Source of the DNA: Rhodobacterales bacterium
GTDB lineage: Bacteria > Pseudomonadota > Alphaproteobacteria > Rhizobiales > Stappiaceae
DNA length: 64,000 bases
Assembly: GCA_008107755.1 (NCBI GenBank)
Contig: VIRH01000058.1
Span: 1 to 64,000 of the forward strand
Direction: 5' to 3'
How positions within the stretch are numbered: the stretch's first letter is position 1; each line of letters starts with the position of its first letter. A model generated the notes under the pieces. The model was not told where the DNA came from. It ran no database searches and worked only from the letters and a program-made list of their open reading frames with translations. The translations under genes and the position numbers were made by a program. This document shows, in pieces, positions 8,926 to 18,082 of the stretch.

Positions 8926-10485
8926 CTATATCAGGATGAGCCGCATGACCTGAAAGAGAGCTGCCGCAAGAAGCGCGGAGATCGGCACCGTAACGCCCCA
9001 GGCCGCCACGATGGTGAGCAGGTTCGCACGCCGGACCAATAGACGTCGCCTGCGCACCTCACGGTTCCGCAGCAGCTTTCTAGGTTTCTTGCGGTTTTGA
9101 TCCGTCACGTAGCGGTTTCGGTACCATTCGCGATAGAAACCGACGCCAAAGACGGCACCCACCGCTATGTGGGTCGATGAGACGGGAAACCCGAGCCCGG
9201 ATGCCCCGAGCACTGTAACTGCTGTCGCCAGGGTGATGCAGAACGCCCGCACCGGACTGAGCTTTGTGATCTTCTTGCCGACTACAGTGACCAGCCTGCG
9301 GCCGAACAACAACAGGCCGGCCGAGATTCCCAACGCCCCAACACCTGTCACCCACAGCGGAAAATCCGCGTTGAGGGTGCCACCGAGTTGCAGACTTACA
9401 TCCGCATAATCTTCCGTCTGGCTCTGCACAATCGCAGCAAGCGGGCCTATCGCGTTCGCGACGTCATTCGCACCGTGCGCGAAGGACAGGAGACCAGCGG
9501 TGATCATGAGCGGCAGTGTGAACAAGGTTCTGAGTTCGCGGCCGTTGCTCCTATCGAGGTGCGGCAACTGGGCGGTGATCACGCGGCTGTAACCGAGCCA
9601 GACGGTTCCGCCGGCCAGTACCGACGCACTGACCACAAGCCACGGCGCAATCGCGAAATGACGGGTGCCGGTCTTGTAAAGGACGTATGCGATGAAGATG
9701 GCTCCGGTGATCCCCAAAAGGATCGGCAACCAGAAACGGGCCGCTTCAAGCCGGTTTTCGATATAGACGATCCGCGCGTAGATGAAGGCCAGCAAAGCAG
9801 CAGCAGCAACTCCGCCGAGGACCGGAGACAGGACCCAAGTCGCGGCGATGGCCGAGACTGTCGGCCAATCGATCGCGGCAAAGCCTCCAACCGCTATCCC
9901 GGCGCCGACAACCCCGCCAACGATGGAATGGGTTGTCGAGACGGGGGCGCCGATGAGCGTGGCTATATTGATCCAGAGGGCGGCGGCAGCCATGGCGGTG
10001 AGCATCGCCTGCATGAACGCAAAACTGTCCGGAACCTGATGCGCCACCAGAATGTCACGGGACACGGTTGAGACAACGTCTCCGCCGGCCAGGAAAGCCC
10101 CTGCACTCTCGCAGATGGCTGCAATGATAAGTGCGCCGGTCAAGCTGACAGCGCGTGCACCAACTGCCGGTCCGACATTGTTGGCGACATCGTTGGCACC
10201 GATGTTGAGCGCCATGTAACCACCGATGACGGTGGCCGCGACCAGAACCAGCGTATGGGAGACAGGTGTCGACAGCACGTGGGTTGCCGCTATCGCAGTG
10301 CAGATAACGAGAAAGATCAACGCCAGGCCCGGTGCCGTCAGCCGCCGTCCCATCGCCTCGGCGGCATCGGCGACGAAACCGAGCTTGTCGAGATCCTTGT
10401 CCAGGCCCCTGGACTTCAGATCCTTATGTGACGGCAAGCCGTATTTACCTTTCAGAAAGCCGGTCGGTTTCCGGTCCTCGCTCAA
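8926..10485 (-). CDS. PiT-family inorganic phosphate transporter (copy B)
   Basis: A 519-aa PiT phosphate transporter paralogous to the downstream copy. It has ALNIGANDVANNVGPAVG in the first half and SFAHGANDVANAIGPLAAI in the second, plus the conserved segment VSTTHSIVGGV. The N-terminus shares the motif LDKDLDKLGF with copy A (LDKDLDKVSY), which supports a common duplication. The frame begins with TTG at 10485, with no strong ribosome binding site; no better start is evident nearby. It lies 98 bases downstream of Nudix copy B and 222 bases upstream of Nudix copy A. The two transporters have clearly diverged in their central loops, so they may differ in affinity or regulation. Confidence 0.92.
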   Translation of the reverse strand: MSEDRKPTGFLKGKYGLPSHKDLKSRGLDKDLDKLGFVADAAEAMGRRLTAPGLALIFLVICTAIAATHVLSTPVSHTLVLVAATVIGGYMALNIGANDVANNVGPAVGARAVSLTGALIIAAICESAGAFLAGGDVVSTVSRDILVAHQVPDSFAFMQAMLTAMAAAALWINIATLIGAPVSTTHSIVGGVVGAGIAVGGFAAIDWPTVSAIAATWVLSPVLGGVAAAALLAFIYARIVYIENRLEAARFWLPILLGITGAIFIAYVLYKTGTRHFAIAPWLVVSASVLAGGTVWLGYSRVITAQLPHLDRSNGRELRTLFTLPLMITAGLLSFAHGANDVANAIGPLAAIVQSQTEDYADVSLQLGGTLNADFPLWVTGVGALGISAGLLLFGRRLVTVVGKKITKLSPVRAFCITLATAVTVLGASGLGFPVSSTHIAVGAVFGVGFYREWYRNRYVTDQNRKKPRKLLRNREVRRRRLLVRRANLLTIVAAWGVTVPISALLAAALFQVMRLILI

Positions 10486-10583
10486 AAGCGCCGGTCCGAC
10501 TCACTTGGGTCTAACCGTCAATAGCATGAGAGCGATCAGCTAATCCGCTGCTCAAAGGTCATTTTCGCCTTTATTGCTCGAAT

Positions 10584-11069
10584 TTATCTGAACTCTGCCC
10601 GATGACGGCGAAGGAAGCGTTTGAGTGCCGGTTCGTCGGCAGCCTCGATCGCTTCCGAGAACGGCAACCAGATACAGCGACGCTGGCCAAGTTCGGGATA
10701 GCTCGTGAGCTGTTTCTGGAATTCGACTCGGAAAACAAGCACCTTGGTCCTGATCTTCAAACCGTCTGCCAGGCCTTTGAACGACTTGAAACTTCCAATG
10801 GGCCTAGGATGGGCCTTCCCGACGACGCCCGCTTCTTCATAGGCTTCCAGGCTGGCCGTTTCACATGCAGGCCTGTCCTTCTCGGGCCAGCCCTTGGGCA
10901 GAATCAGACGCCCGGTGTCACGCGTCGATACCAGGAGGATTTCCGGTCCCGCTTCGCCCTGACGAAAGCACAGGGCCGCGATTTGCAGGCGCGCCGGCTT
11001 GATAAACAAACCACCTACGCTCTGAAGCCACGAAAAATCCCATGCAGTCAATGTCCTGACGAATCCCAT
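10584..11069 (-). CDS. Nudix hydrolase (copy B)
   Basis: A 161-aa Nudix hydrolase paralogous to the one at 8218-8703. It shares the blocks KPARLQIAALC, LILPKGWPEKDRP and LEAYEEAGVVGKAH with its twin. The Nudix helix keeps the two catalytic glutamates (YEEAG), but Leu replaces the consensus Arg before them. First gene of the Nudix-PiT-Nudix-PiT string. The ATG at 11069 directly follows GGAG, with an AGG at better distance. Role inferred from family: hydrolysis of a nucleoside or inositol polyphosphate. A link to phosphate uptake is suggested only by its repeated position next to pit genes. Confidence 0.87.
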   Translation of the reverse strand: MGFVRTLTAWDFSWLQSVGGLFIKPARLQIAALCFRQGEAGPEILLVSTRDTGRLILPKGWPEKDRPACETASLEAYEEAGVVGKAHPRPIGSFKSFKGLADGLKIRTKVLVFRVEFQKQLTSYPELGQRRCIWLPFSEAIEAADEPALKRFLRRHRAEFR

Positions 11070-11137
11070 CTCCGTACCTGCAACGTTTCAAGTCCGCAGG
11101 TGTATAAGGATTCTGCTGGGGTCCGTCCAGAAAAAAG

Positions 11138-11150
11138 TGCACTATGTGCA
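11138..11150. promoter_or_regulatory. Perfect palindrome upstream of the Nudix-PiT string
   Basis: TGCAC-TAT-GTGCA is a perfect 5-3-5 inverted repeat located about 70 bases upstream of the first Nudix start (11069, minus strand). It could be an operator for the duplicated cassette. No PHO-box-like CTGTCAT repeats were seen in the same region. The assignment is speculative. Confidence 0.25.
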
Positions 11151-11178
11151 TACTGCTCGAAGCGAAAATTGCCGGATA

Positions 11179-12069
11179 TCAATCCTTCACCACGGCAACG
11201 TGAGCGGCCGACCATGCTCCCGGCCAGACTTCTGCTTTCCCGCTCTTGAGATCACGCATCACGCGGACCGGTACTTTGACGATCAAAAACGGCTCCTCAC
11301 CGTTTTCTCCGCCGGTTGCCTCCAGTTCATCGCCGATGCCATCAAAACCAAGTTCTTCCTCGCAAGGCAGATACAGTGCGGCACCGGAAACGTTCGTCTC
11401 GTTTTGCGTCGTCCCCACCGAGCGTCCGACAACACCGCAAACAGCGACGGCAGACATCAGTTCAACCGCCCTCGCCTTCGCACAGCCAAAGACCCGATGG
11501 TAGCCGGAGTGCATTTCCGTCATCGACGGAACCAGAACCAGATCGACCTTTTCACGCGCGAGCACACTGCTGAGGGCGGGCATTTCCACGTCCAGACAGA
11601 CGAGTATCGCCATTTTCAGACCGTCGAGCTCGAATATGTGCAGGTCACTGCCCGGTATCAGGTGCCAACTGTCCGACGTCTCCTCGAAGGGCGTCAGGCA
11701 AAGCTTGTCCTGCCGGATTACCCGTCCGTCCGCGGTGAGAAGAACTGCCGTGTTGGTAAGACCTTCCGGTGTTGAAACCGGCATGGTGCCAACCAGAAGC
11801 GATACGCCCCACTGTTTCGGGAGCTTGCGAACGGCCTCCAGCAACTCGGTCCCGACATCAGCCAGAAACGCCATTTCCTGGTCCGGTCGCAACCCATCGG
11901 GTTTGAAGGCAAGACAGCATTCGATCAGATACTCCGGCATCATCAGCAGCCTCGCACCGGCTTCCGCCGCGCGTTTCATACCGCCTTCGATCTGCCGGGC
12001 GAATGCTTCTACCGACTCCGGCGCCCGCCCGAGATTGAAGGACCAGAGGGCTATGGGATACTCGTACAT
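11179..12069 (-). CDS. Carbon-nitrogen hydrolase (nitrilase superfamily)
   Basis: A 296-aa amidase/nitrilase-fold enzyme hydrolysing C-N bonds, probably of an amide or carbamoyl compound. The catalytic triad is visible: Glu46 in MMPEYL, Lys122 in RQDKLCLTPFEE and Cys158 in ILVCLDVEMP. The ATG at 12069 gives the typical short lead-in to the first strand (PIALWSFN); a GTG at 12096 in frame would add nine residues. There is no signal peptide. Upstream of it is a small membrane-protein gene, downstream the Nudix-PiT group, all on the same strand but with gaps. The substrate is unknown; similar proteins are annotated only as carbon-nitrogen hydrolase family. Confidence 0.87.
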   Translation of the reverse strand: MYEYPIALWSFNLGRAPESVEAFARQIEGGMKRAAEAGARLLMMPEYLIECCLAFKPDGLRPDQEMAFLADVGTELLEAVRKLPKQWGVSLLVGTMPVSTPEGLTNTAVLLTADGRVIRQDKLCLTPFEETSDSWHLIPGSDLHIFELDGLKMAILVCLDVEMPALSSVLAREKVDLVLVPSMTEMHSGYHRVFGCAKARAVELMSAVAVCGVVGRSVGTTQNETNVSGAALYLPCEEELGFDGIGDELEATGGENGEEPFLIVKVPVRVMRDLKSGKAEVWPGAWSAAHVAVVKD

Positions 12070-12151
12070 GATGCCTGACAATTTCGCGTTTAACACGCGC
12101 CAGACATTGGTGACCGCTCACCACAAAATCAAGAAAAAAGCCGGAGGCCGG

Positions 12152-12343
12152 TCAATCGAGGAAAAGGGTCACGAAAGTTGCCAGCGCAAGCAGAAATGCG
12201 GAGCCGAATACGGCAACCTTCGGCTCGGCAGGTAGCGCATTGAGTTTGGGCGCCCGCCGGACCTCGCGAATACCCTGCAAGGCTCGTTCGGTGCGTTGCT
12301 CGATTTCGGCGAAATAGGGCGTAAGCTCATTCTGAGCGCGCAT
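12152..12343 (-). CDS. Small tail-anchored membrane protein, hypothetical
   Basis: A 63-aa protein with a charged N-terminal half (MRAQNELTPYFAEIEQRTER) and one C-terminal hydrophobic helix (about 44-62, AVFGSAFLLALATFVTLFL), so it should be anchored in the inner membrane with its N-terminus in the cytoplasm. A GAGGA ribosome binding site lies at good distance from the ATG. It follows recJ on the same strand after 84 bases. I do not recognise a family. The frame, ribosome binding site and membrane helix make it a likely real gene. Confidence 0.6.
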   Translation of the reverse strand: MRAQNELTPYFAEIEQRTERALQGIREVRRAPKLNALPAEPKVAVFGSAFLLALATFVTLFLD

Positions 12344-12427
12344 GCCAGATCCTCGCGATTCCTTCGTGAGGCTTTACGCTAGTCGGACCGGCTTAGCTTT
12401 CGGTTAACGCCCCTCCTGGTGGGGGGC

Positions 12428-14248
12428 TCAGATACGGCTCACCTGCGGGTCGGCAACATCGAGAATGCGCAGTTGGACCTTCGGCGTGCCCTGCCAGGTA
12501 TCGATGGACAGCGAGCCGGCCACGTGCAGCGACCTGCCGCGCCCTTCGAGAAGAAGTTTCCCATGAGGCTTGTCATCTGCCTTGAAGCAGATGCCCTTGA
12601 CCGTGCTACCGTCTCCCGCGGCGAGAGTCGCCCGGACATGACCTTTGCCCACGACATCGGCAAAGGTCACGCGGTGGGCGGGAAAGGCAAAAACCGGCTC
12701 GGCGTGACCGGCGCCGTAAGGACCGGCCTTTTCAAGCATTTCCAGAAGGTCGAGGTTGGCACCCGTTGCCGTGAGCGCCGCATCAATGGAAAGCTCCCGC
12801 TTCGAGGATGCTGCCTCGACCTCGTCCTTCAGTACTTCATTGAAAAACGTTTCGAGATCGGCAGCTTTCTCGCGCATGACGGTCAGCCCGGCGGCCATCG
12901 CGTGTCCCCCGCCTTTTTCAAGAAGACCTTCCTCGACTGCCCGCCTCACGGCCTTACCGAGGTCGACACCATTTATGGACCGGCCAGACCCCGTTCCCTT
13001 GCCATTCCGGTCATAGGCGATCGCAAAGGACGGCCGCCTGTGCGCTTCCTTGAGGCGTGACGCAATCAGGCCGACGATCCCGGGATGCCACTCTTCTGAG
13101 CCGGTCAACAGGACAGCAGGATTGCGGTTGTCGATGGCCATGGCAGCTTCGGCGGCTGCCTGCTCGAGCATCACCGCTTCCATAGCCTGGCGTTCCGAGT
13201 TCAGTTGGTCGAGGCGTTCGGCAATAGCCCTTGCCTCGCTCGGGTCCTCGGTGGTCAGCAACCTGGCGCCGAGCGCGGCGTCTCCGATACGCCCGCCGGC
13301 ATTGATGCGCGGCCCGATGAGAAATCCAAGATGGTAGGGAGCGGGCTTTCCGCTGACACGTGCAGCATCGGACAGCGCAGTCAGACCGTAGTTTCGCCGC
13401 TGATGCATGACCGCAAGGCCGCGCGTGACATACGCCCTGTTGAGACCTATGAGCGGAACAACGTCACAGACGGTTCCGAGAGCGACCAGATCCAGAAGCG
13501 TCATCAGATCCGGTTGTTGTCCGGACTTGAAGATGCCCCTGCGACGCAGTTCCCTGTTGAGGCCGACGAGGAACAGAAAAGTAACCCCGACCGCCGCCAG
13601 ATGCCCCTGTCCGGAAAGGTCGTCCTGCCGGTTCGGGTTGACGAGCGCACGTACGCCCGGAAGCGTTTCGCCGACCTGGTGGTGATCGATCACCACAACA
13701 TCAAGATTGCACGCCTTGGCGCTCTCGAAGGCTTCAAACGAGGTGCTGCCGCAATCAAGCGTCACGAGCAGCTCCGCGCCGTTCTGGTGAAGTTGCTCAA
13801 TTGCAGGACCGTTCGGGCCATACCCTTCGATAATGCGGTCCGGGATGTGAATGACCGGATCGAGCCCGAGCCATTGCAGATACTTCGCGAATATGGCTGA
13901 CGACGTTGCGCCGTCGACGTCGTAGTCGCCGAAAATCGCGATGCGCTTTCGCGCTTCAACCGCGTCCGCCACCCGTTCGACCGCAACGTCCATGTCGACC
14001 AGCGACGAGGGATCCGGCATCAGCGACTTGAGGGAGGGCTCCAGAAACTGCGGGGCAACCTCGGGAAGAACACCTCGCGCCGCCATGACCCTTGCCAGGA
14101 CATCCGGCAGGCCATGGGATTGCGCGATTGTGAGAGCCGAGCGTGCCTCGGACGCACTCAGCCTTTCCCGCCAGGCGTAGTCATTGACCGATCTGGCAAC
14201 TCCCAGAACCAGTCGCCTTTCCTCCTCATCGCCGAGTTTTGCGAGCAT
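12428..14248 (-). CDS. recJ: Single-stranded-DNA-specific exonuclease RecJ
   Basis: A 606-aa 5'-3' ssDNA exonuclease used in recombination (RecF pathway) and mismatch and base-excision repair. Landmarks of the DHH phosphoesterase superfamily are FGDYDVDGATSSAIF (107-120), the Asp of TLDCGSTS (about 163-170) and VVIDHHQVGE (186-194). The DHHA1 part carries GPRINAGGRIGDA and the glycine-rich KGGGHAMAAGLT. The length is normal. It starts 11 bases after glpX and is the last gene of the aminotransferase-hom-glpX-recJ operon, an arrangement I recall as common in rhizobia and relatives. Confidence 0.96.
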   Translation of the reverse strand: MLAKLGDEEERRLVLGVARSVNDYAWRERLSASEARSALTIAQSHGLPDVLARVMAARGVLPEVAPQFLEPSLKSLMPDPSSLVDMDVAVERVADAVEARKRIAIFGDYDVDGATSSAIFAKYLQWLGLDPVIHIPDRIIEGYGPNGPAIEQLHQNGAELLVTLDCGSTSFEAFESAKACNLDVVVIDHHQVGETLPGVRALVNPNRQDDLSGQGHLAAVGVTFLFLVGLNRELRRRGIFKSGQQPDLMTLLDLVALGTVCDVVPLIGLNRAYVTRGLAVMHQRRNYGLTALSDAARVSGKPAPYHLGFLIGPRINAGGRIGDAALGARLLTTEDPSEARAIAERLDQLNSERQAMEAVMLEQAAAEAAMAIDNRNPAVLLTGSEEWHPGIVGLIASRLKEAHRRPSFAIAYDRNGKGTGSGRSINGVDLGKAVRRAVEEGLLEKGGGHAMAAGLTVMREKAADLETFFNEVLKDEVEAASSKRELSIDAALTATGANLDLLEMLEKAGPYGAGHAEPVFAFPAHRVTFADVVGKGHVRATLAAGDGSTVKGICFKADDKPHGKLLLEGRGRSLHVAGSLSIDTWQGTPKVQLRILDVADPQVSRI

Positions 14249-14259
14249 GGACGTCCGTC

Positions 14260-15255
14260 TCAGTCGAGGTGAAACTTTTCAAGATCCGTGTGCTGGGCCT
14301 TGATGTAGCGAACGGTTCCGGTCGAGGATCGCATCACGACAGTGTGGGTGGTGATGTGATGACGGCCAAAGCGCACACCCTGAAGGAAGTTGCCGTCGGT
14401 CACGCCCGTTGCTGCAAAGAGCACGTCCGGTCCGGCCATTTCTTCAAGCGTGTATTTTTTCTTGATGTCATCGATTCCCATACGATGGGCCCGTTCGACC
14501 TGCTCGTCGCGCGTGATAACCAGGCGCGACTGCATCTGGCCGCCGATGCAACGCAGTGCGGCGGCCGCCAGAACGCCCTCCGGCGCGCCGCCGATGCCGG
14601 TGTAGATGTCGATGCCGGTTTCGTCAGGATCAGTGGTGTGAATGATGCCGGCTACGTCGCCGTCACCAATGAGGCGAATGGCAGCTCCGGTCGCCCGGAT
14701 TTCCTCGATCAGGCGTGCATGGCGCGGACGATCTAGCACGCAGGCGGTGACATCCGCTACCTTCACGCCCTTGGCGGCAGCGACCGCGGAAATGTTGTCG
14801 GCAATCGGAGCATCGAGATCGATGAGGCCTGCCGGATAGCCAGGGCCGATCGCGATCTTGTCCATATAGCTGTCCGGCGCATTCAGGAGATCGCCTTCCG
14901 GCGCCAGCGCGATCACAGCCAGAGAATTCGGCAGGTTTTTCGCGCAGATCGTCGTTCCCTCAAGCGGGTCCAGGGCGATGTCGACCTTCGGCCCCTGCTT
15001 CGTGCCGACGTTTTCGCCGATGTAGAGCATGGGAGCCTCATCGCGCTCCCCTTCCCCGATCACCACCGTCCCGTCGATCGGGAGCCTGTTCAATTCGCGC
15101 CGCATGGCATCGACAGCAGCCTGGTCGGCCGCCATTTCGTCGCCGTGACCGCGCAGGCGGGCGGCAGATACTGCGGCCCGCTCGCTGACACGAGCCAATT
15201 CAAGTGTCAGAATCCGGTCAAGTCCGCTCGACGGCTGCTTTTCAGTATTGGACAT
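14260..15255 (-). CDS. glpX: Class II fructose-1,6-bisphosphatase
   Basis: A 331-aa GlpX-type phosphatase converting fructose 1,6-bisphosphate to fructose 6-phosphate in gluconeogenesis; some alphaproteobacterial members also act on sedoheptulose 1,7-bisphosphate. Seen in sequence: GEGERDEAPMLYIGE, the metal/phosphate motif ALDPLEGTTICAKN, and GIGGAPEGVLAAAALRC. The ATG at 15255 has GGAG six bases upstream; an in-frame ATG at 15261 is equally usable with an upstream GGGGGAG. It lies between hom and recJ, with gaps of 48 and 11 bases, in one operon. No other type of FBPase is in the window. Confidence 0.95.
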   Translation of the reverse strand: MSNTEKQPSSGLDRILTLELARVSERAAVSAARLRGHGDEMAADQAAVDAMRRELNRLPIDGTVVIGEGERDEAPMLYIGENVGTKQGPKVDIALDPLEGTTICAKNLPNSLAVIALAPEGDLLNAPDSYMDKIAIGPGYPAGLIDLDAPIADNISAVAAAKGVKVADVTACVLDRPRHARLIEEIRATGAAIRLIGDGDVAGIIHTTDPDETGIDIYTGIGGAPEGVLAAAALRCIGGQMQSRLVITRDEQVERAHRMGIDDIKKKYTLEEMAGPDVLFAATGVTDGNFLQGVRFGRHHITTHTVVMRSSTGTVRYIKAQHTDLEKFHLD

Positions 15256-15303
15256 CAACATCTCCAGTCACTCCCCCGAAAGACATCCGGGCGGTCAATC
15301 CCA

Positions 15304-16629
15304 TCAGTTCAGTTTCTCAATTCGGATCATTTGTGGCCGTTCTGAGACCACCCCTTTCGACATGATTGTCTCCAGAGCCTCCTTGATCGCAACCTCGGTG
15401 GTTTCGTACGTGATCAAGGTGACAGGTTGAGGCCGTTCGGAGCCAGTGTATCTCTCGGGCGCTTCGATTCCCGGGTGACGTTTCTGCACGATCGATTCCA
15501 GTGATATACCGGCCTCGCCCATGCATCTGGCAATTTCAGCGAAGGCGCCGGGACGATCATAGACGGACAGACGAATATAATATCCGCCTTCGTGGAGACG
15601 CATCCCAGCACGGGTGTAAGGCTTCAGGTCGACCGCCGGCATACCGAGTGCCGGCGTTTCGTCACCGCGGGCAATGTCGGCGATATCCGCGACCACGGAC
15701 GATGCCGTCGCGTTGCCGCCAGCCCCCGGTCCGACGAGGACGATCTCACCGACGAAGTCGCCATCGACGGCGACGGCATTCAGCACACCGTCGATACGCG
15801 CGATCGCCGAGGCCTTCGGGACCATGGTCGGGTGCACGCGCTGTTCGATACCGGTATCGGTGCGAAGCGCAATGCCGAGAAGCTTGATCCGATACCCGAG
15901 TTCGTCGGCAGCCTGAATATCTGCCGTCGTGATCGATGTGATCCCTTCCAGATAAATATCGTCGCTCGATATCTCGGTACCGAACGCAAGACTGCTCAAA
16001 ATGGCCAGCTTGTGCGCCGTGTCGTTGCCTTCGATGTCGAAGGTCGGGTCCGCTTCGGCATATCCAAGGCGCTGAGCGTCGGCCAAGCAGTCGTCAAAGC
16101 TGATTCCCTCAGCTTCCATGCGGGTCAGGATGTAGTTGCAGGTGCCGTTGAGGATGCCGTAGATCCGACCGATTTCGTTGCCCGACATGGATTCACGCAA
16201 GGTCTTCACGATCGGGATTCCACCGGCAACCGCGGCCTCGTAATTCAGGCAGGCGTTGTTTTCCTCGGCAAGGCGGGCAAGCTCGACACCATGACGTGCA
16301 AGAAGAGCCTTGTTGGCCGTCACGACGTGGATGCCACGCTTCAGTGCCGCGCGCACACTTTGCTCCGCTGCCCCATTATCACCGCCGATCAGTTCAACGA
16401 AGATGTCGATGTCTGCTTCGCTCGCCATGACCACCGGGTCGGTGAACCAGTCAAATCCGGAGGCATCGAAGCCCCTGTCGCGTGACTTGTTGCGCGCGCT
16501 GACAGCAGTAATGGCGACGGCGCGTGCTGACTTGCGAGAAATCTGACCCTTGTGTTTTTCCAGGAGTTGAACAACGGACGCCCCAACGGTGCCAAGGCCC
16601 GCGACGCCAATCTTCAATGCTTCAGCCAT
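15304..16629 (-). CDS. hom: Homoserine dehydrogenase
   Basis: A 441-aa NAD(P)H-dependent enzyme reducing aspartate semialdehyde to homoserine, the branch to threonine and methionine. N-terminal Rossmann motif GVAGLGTVGASVVQLL at about 8-23; the catalytic region contains NYEAAVAGGIPIVKTLRES and GILNGTCNYILTRM; a C-terminal ACT domain (about 355-430, DRPGAFAEIARCMGEAGI) suggests feedback control by an amino acid, usually threonine. The start at 16629 (MAEALKIGV) is chosen because the in-frame extension to 16707 overlaps the upstream gene and does not look like family sequence. It follows the aminotransferase after 22 bases. Confidence 0.96.
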   Translation of the reverse strand: MAEALKIGVAGLGTVGASVVQLLEKHKGQISRKSARAVAITAVSARNKSRDRGFDASGFDWFTDPVVMASEADIDIFVELIGGDNGAAEQSVRAALKRGIHVVTANKALLARHGVELARLAEENNACLNYEAAVAGGIPIVKTLRESMSGNEIGRIYGILNGTCNYILTRMEAEGISFDDCLADAQRLGYAEADPTFDIEGNDTAHKLAILSSLAFGTEISSDDIYLEGITSITTADIQAADELGYRIKLLGIALRTDTGIEQRVHPTMVPKASAIARIDGVLNAVAVDGDFVGEIVLVGPGAGGNATASSVVADIADIARGDETPALGMPAVDLKPYTRAGMRLHEGGYYIRLSVYDRPGAFAEIARCMGEAGISLESIVQKRHPGIEAPERYTGSERPQPVTLITYETTEVAIKEALETIMSKGVVSERPQMIRIEKLN

Positions 16630-16651
16630 ACAGAACTTTTTCCAATCGTAA

Positions 16652-17869
16652 TTACCTGGAAGTCTCGAGCGGGATGACGTTGTGCAGTTTTTGATCCGAC
16701 GTTTCAAGGAAACGACGGATGTTTCTTGCAGCCTGGCGCAGTCTTTGCTCGTTCTCGACCAAACCTATGCGCACGAAATCATCGCCGTGCTCTCCAAATC
16801 CGAGACCGGGCGCAACAGCCACTTCGGCCCGCTCCAGCAAAAGCTTTGAGAATTCCAGACTTCCGAGCGCACGGAACTTTTCCGGGATGGGGGCCCAGCA
16901 GAACATGCTCGCTTCAGGAGCGGGGATATCCCAACCGGCACGGCCGAAACTGTCGACGACAACATCCCGGCGACGCTTGTAGATTTCACGCGTTTCCCGA
17001 ATGCAGTCGTCCGGACCGTTCAACGCGGCGGTCGCGGCGACCTGGATCGGCGTAAAAGCGCCATAGTCGAGATAGGACTTCACACGTGAAAGTGCCGAGA
17101 CCAGCCTTTCGTTGCCGACGGCGAACCCCATGCGCCAGCCGGGCATGGAGAACGTCTTGGACAGCGATGTGAACTCGACCGTCACATCCATTGCCCCTGG
17201 CACCTGAAGCACCGAAGGGGGCGGCGTGTCGCCGAAATAGATTTCGGAATAGGCGAGATCGGACAGAATGAAGATATCGTGCTTGCGTGCGAACGCGACG
17301 ACGTCCTTGTAGAAATCAAGGTCGGCACAGTATGCGGTCGGGTTTGCCGGATAGCACAGGATGATGGCGATCGGCTTTGGCACGGAATGGATCACCGCCC
17401 GCTCCAGCGCATCGAAAAAGGCCGTCCCGGGTTCTGCCGGAATGTTGCGGATCGACGCACCGGCCATGAGAAAGCCGAAGGTGTGAATCGGATAGCTCGG
17501 GTTCGGGCTGAGGATGACGTCGCCAGGCGCGGAAATTGCCTGCGCCATGTTGGCGAAGCCTTCTTTCGACCCCAGCGTTGCGATGACCTGAGTGTCGGGG
17601 TCGAGTTTCACACCGAAGCGGCGACCATAATAACTCGCCTGGGCCTTTCTGAGGCCCTGTATGCCCTTGGAAGCGGAGTAGCGGTGGGAGCGCGGGTCCT
17701 GAACGACCTCGGTGAGCTTGTCGACGATGTGGCGGGGCGTCGGCAGGTCCGGATTTCCCATACCGAGATCGATGATATCGTCTCCCGCCGCTCGCGCCTT
17801 GGCCTTCAACCGGTTGACCTGTTCGAACACATACGGCGGCAGCCGCTTGATTTTATGGAACTCCTCCAT
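16652..17869 (-). CDS. PLP-dependent class I/II aminotransferase (AlaC / LL-diaminopimelate aminotransferase-like)
   Basis: A 405-aa fold-type I aminotransferase. Motifs: the N-terminal DIIDLGMGNPDLPTPRHIVD, the substrate-loop region HRYSASKGIQGLR, NPSYPIHTFGF, CYPANPTAYC, and SLSKTFSMPGWRMGF with the Schiff-base lysine. Such proteins are often annotated as LL-diaminopimelate aminotransferase in rhizobia, but the sequence is as close to AlaC-type alanine aminotransferases, so substrate is open. First gene of the operon with hom, glpX and recJ, which suggests amino acid metabolism around the aspartate family. AAGGAAG precedes the ATG at 17869. Confidence 0.9.
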   Translation of the reverse strand: MEEFHKIKRLPPYVFEQVNRLKAKARAAGDDIIDLGMGNPDLPTPRHIVDKLTEVVQDPRSHRYSASKGIQGLRKAQASYYGRRFGVKLDPDTQVIATLGSKEGFANMAQAISAPGDVILSPNPSYPIHTFGFLMAGASIRNIPAEPGTAFFDALERAVIHSVPKPIAIILCYPANPTAYCADLDFYKDVVAFARKHDIFILSDLAYSEIYFGDTPPPSVLQVPGAMDVTVEFTSLSKTFSMPGWRMGFAVGNERLVSALSRVKSYLDYGAFTPIQVAATAALNGPDDCIRETREIYKRRRDVVVDSFGRAGWDIPAPEASMFCWAPIPEKFRALGSLEFSKLLLERAEVAVAPGLGFGEHGDDFVRIGLVENEQRLRQAARNIRRFLETSDQKLHNVIPLETSR

Positions 17870-18082
17870 GGGACACTTCCTTGAACGTTGTCATTACCGG
17901 CCGCGTGGATTTTGGCGCTTCTCACACGCAGCGGGGCTCTTTTAGCAGCCCGTAAAAAAAATCGCACCCGTCTTTCACCGGGCTTCCATCTAAATTTCAG
18001 GCAGCGACAAATCCGATAAAGCAGACCGGCGATTGTCTCGCCCTTGCCCTGCCCCATCCTCGCCGGCCTAACGGGCGCTGAC

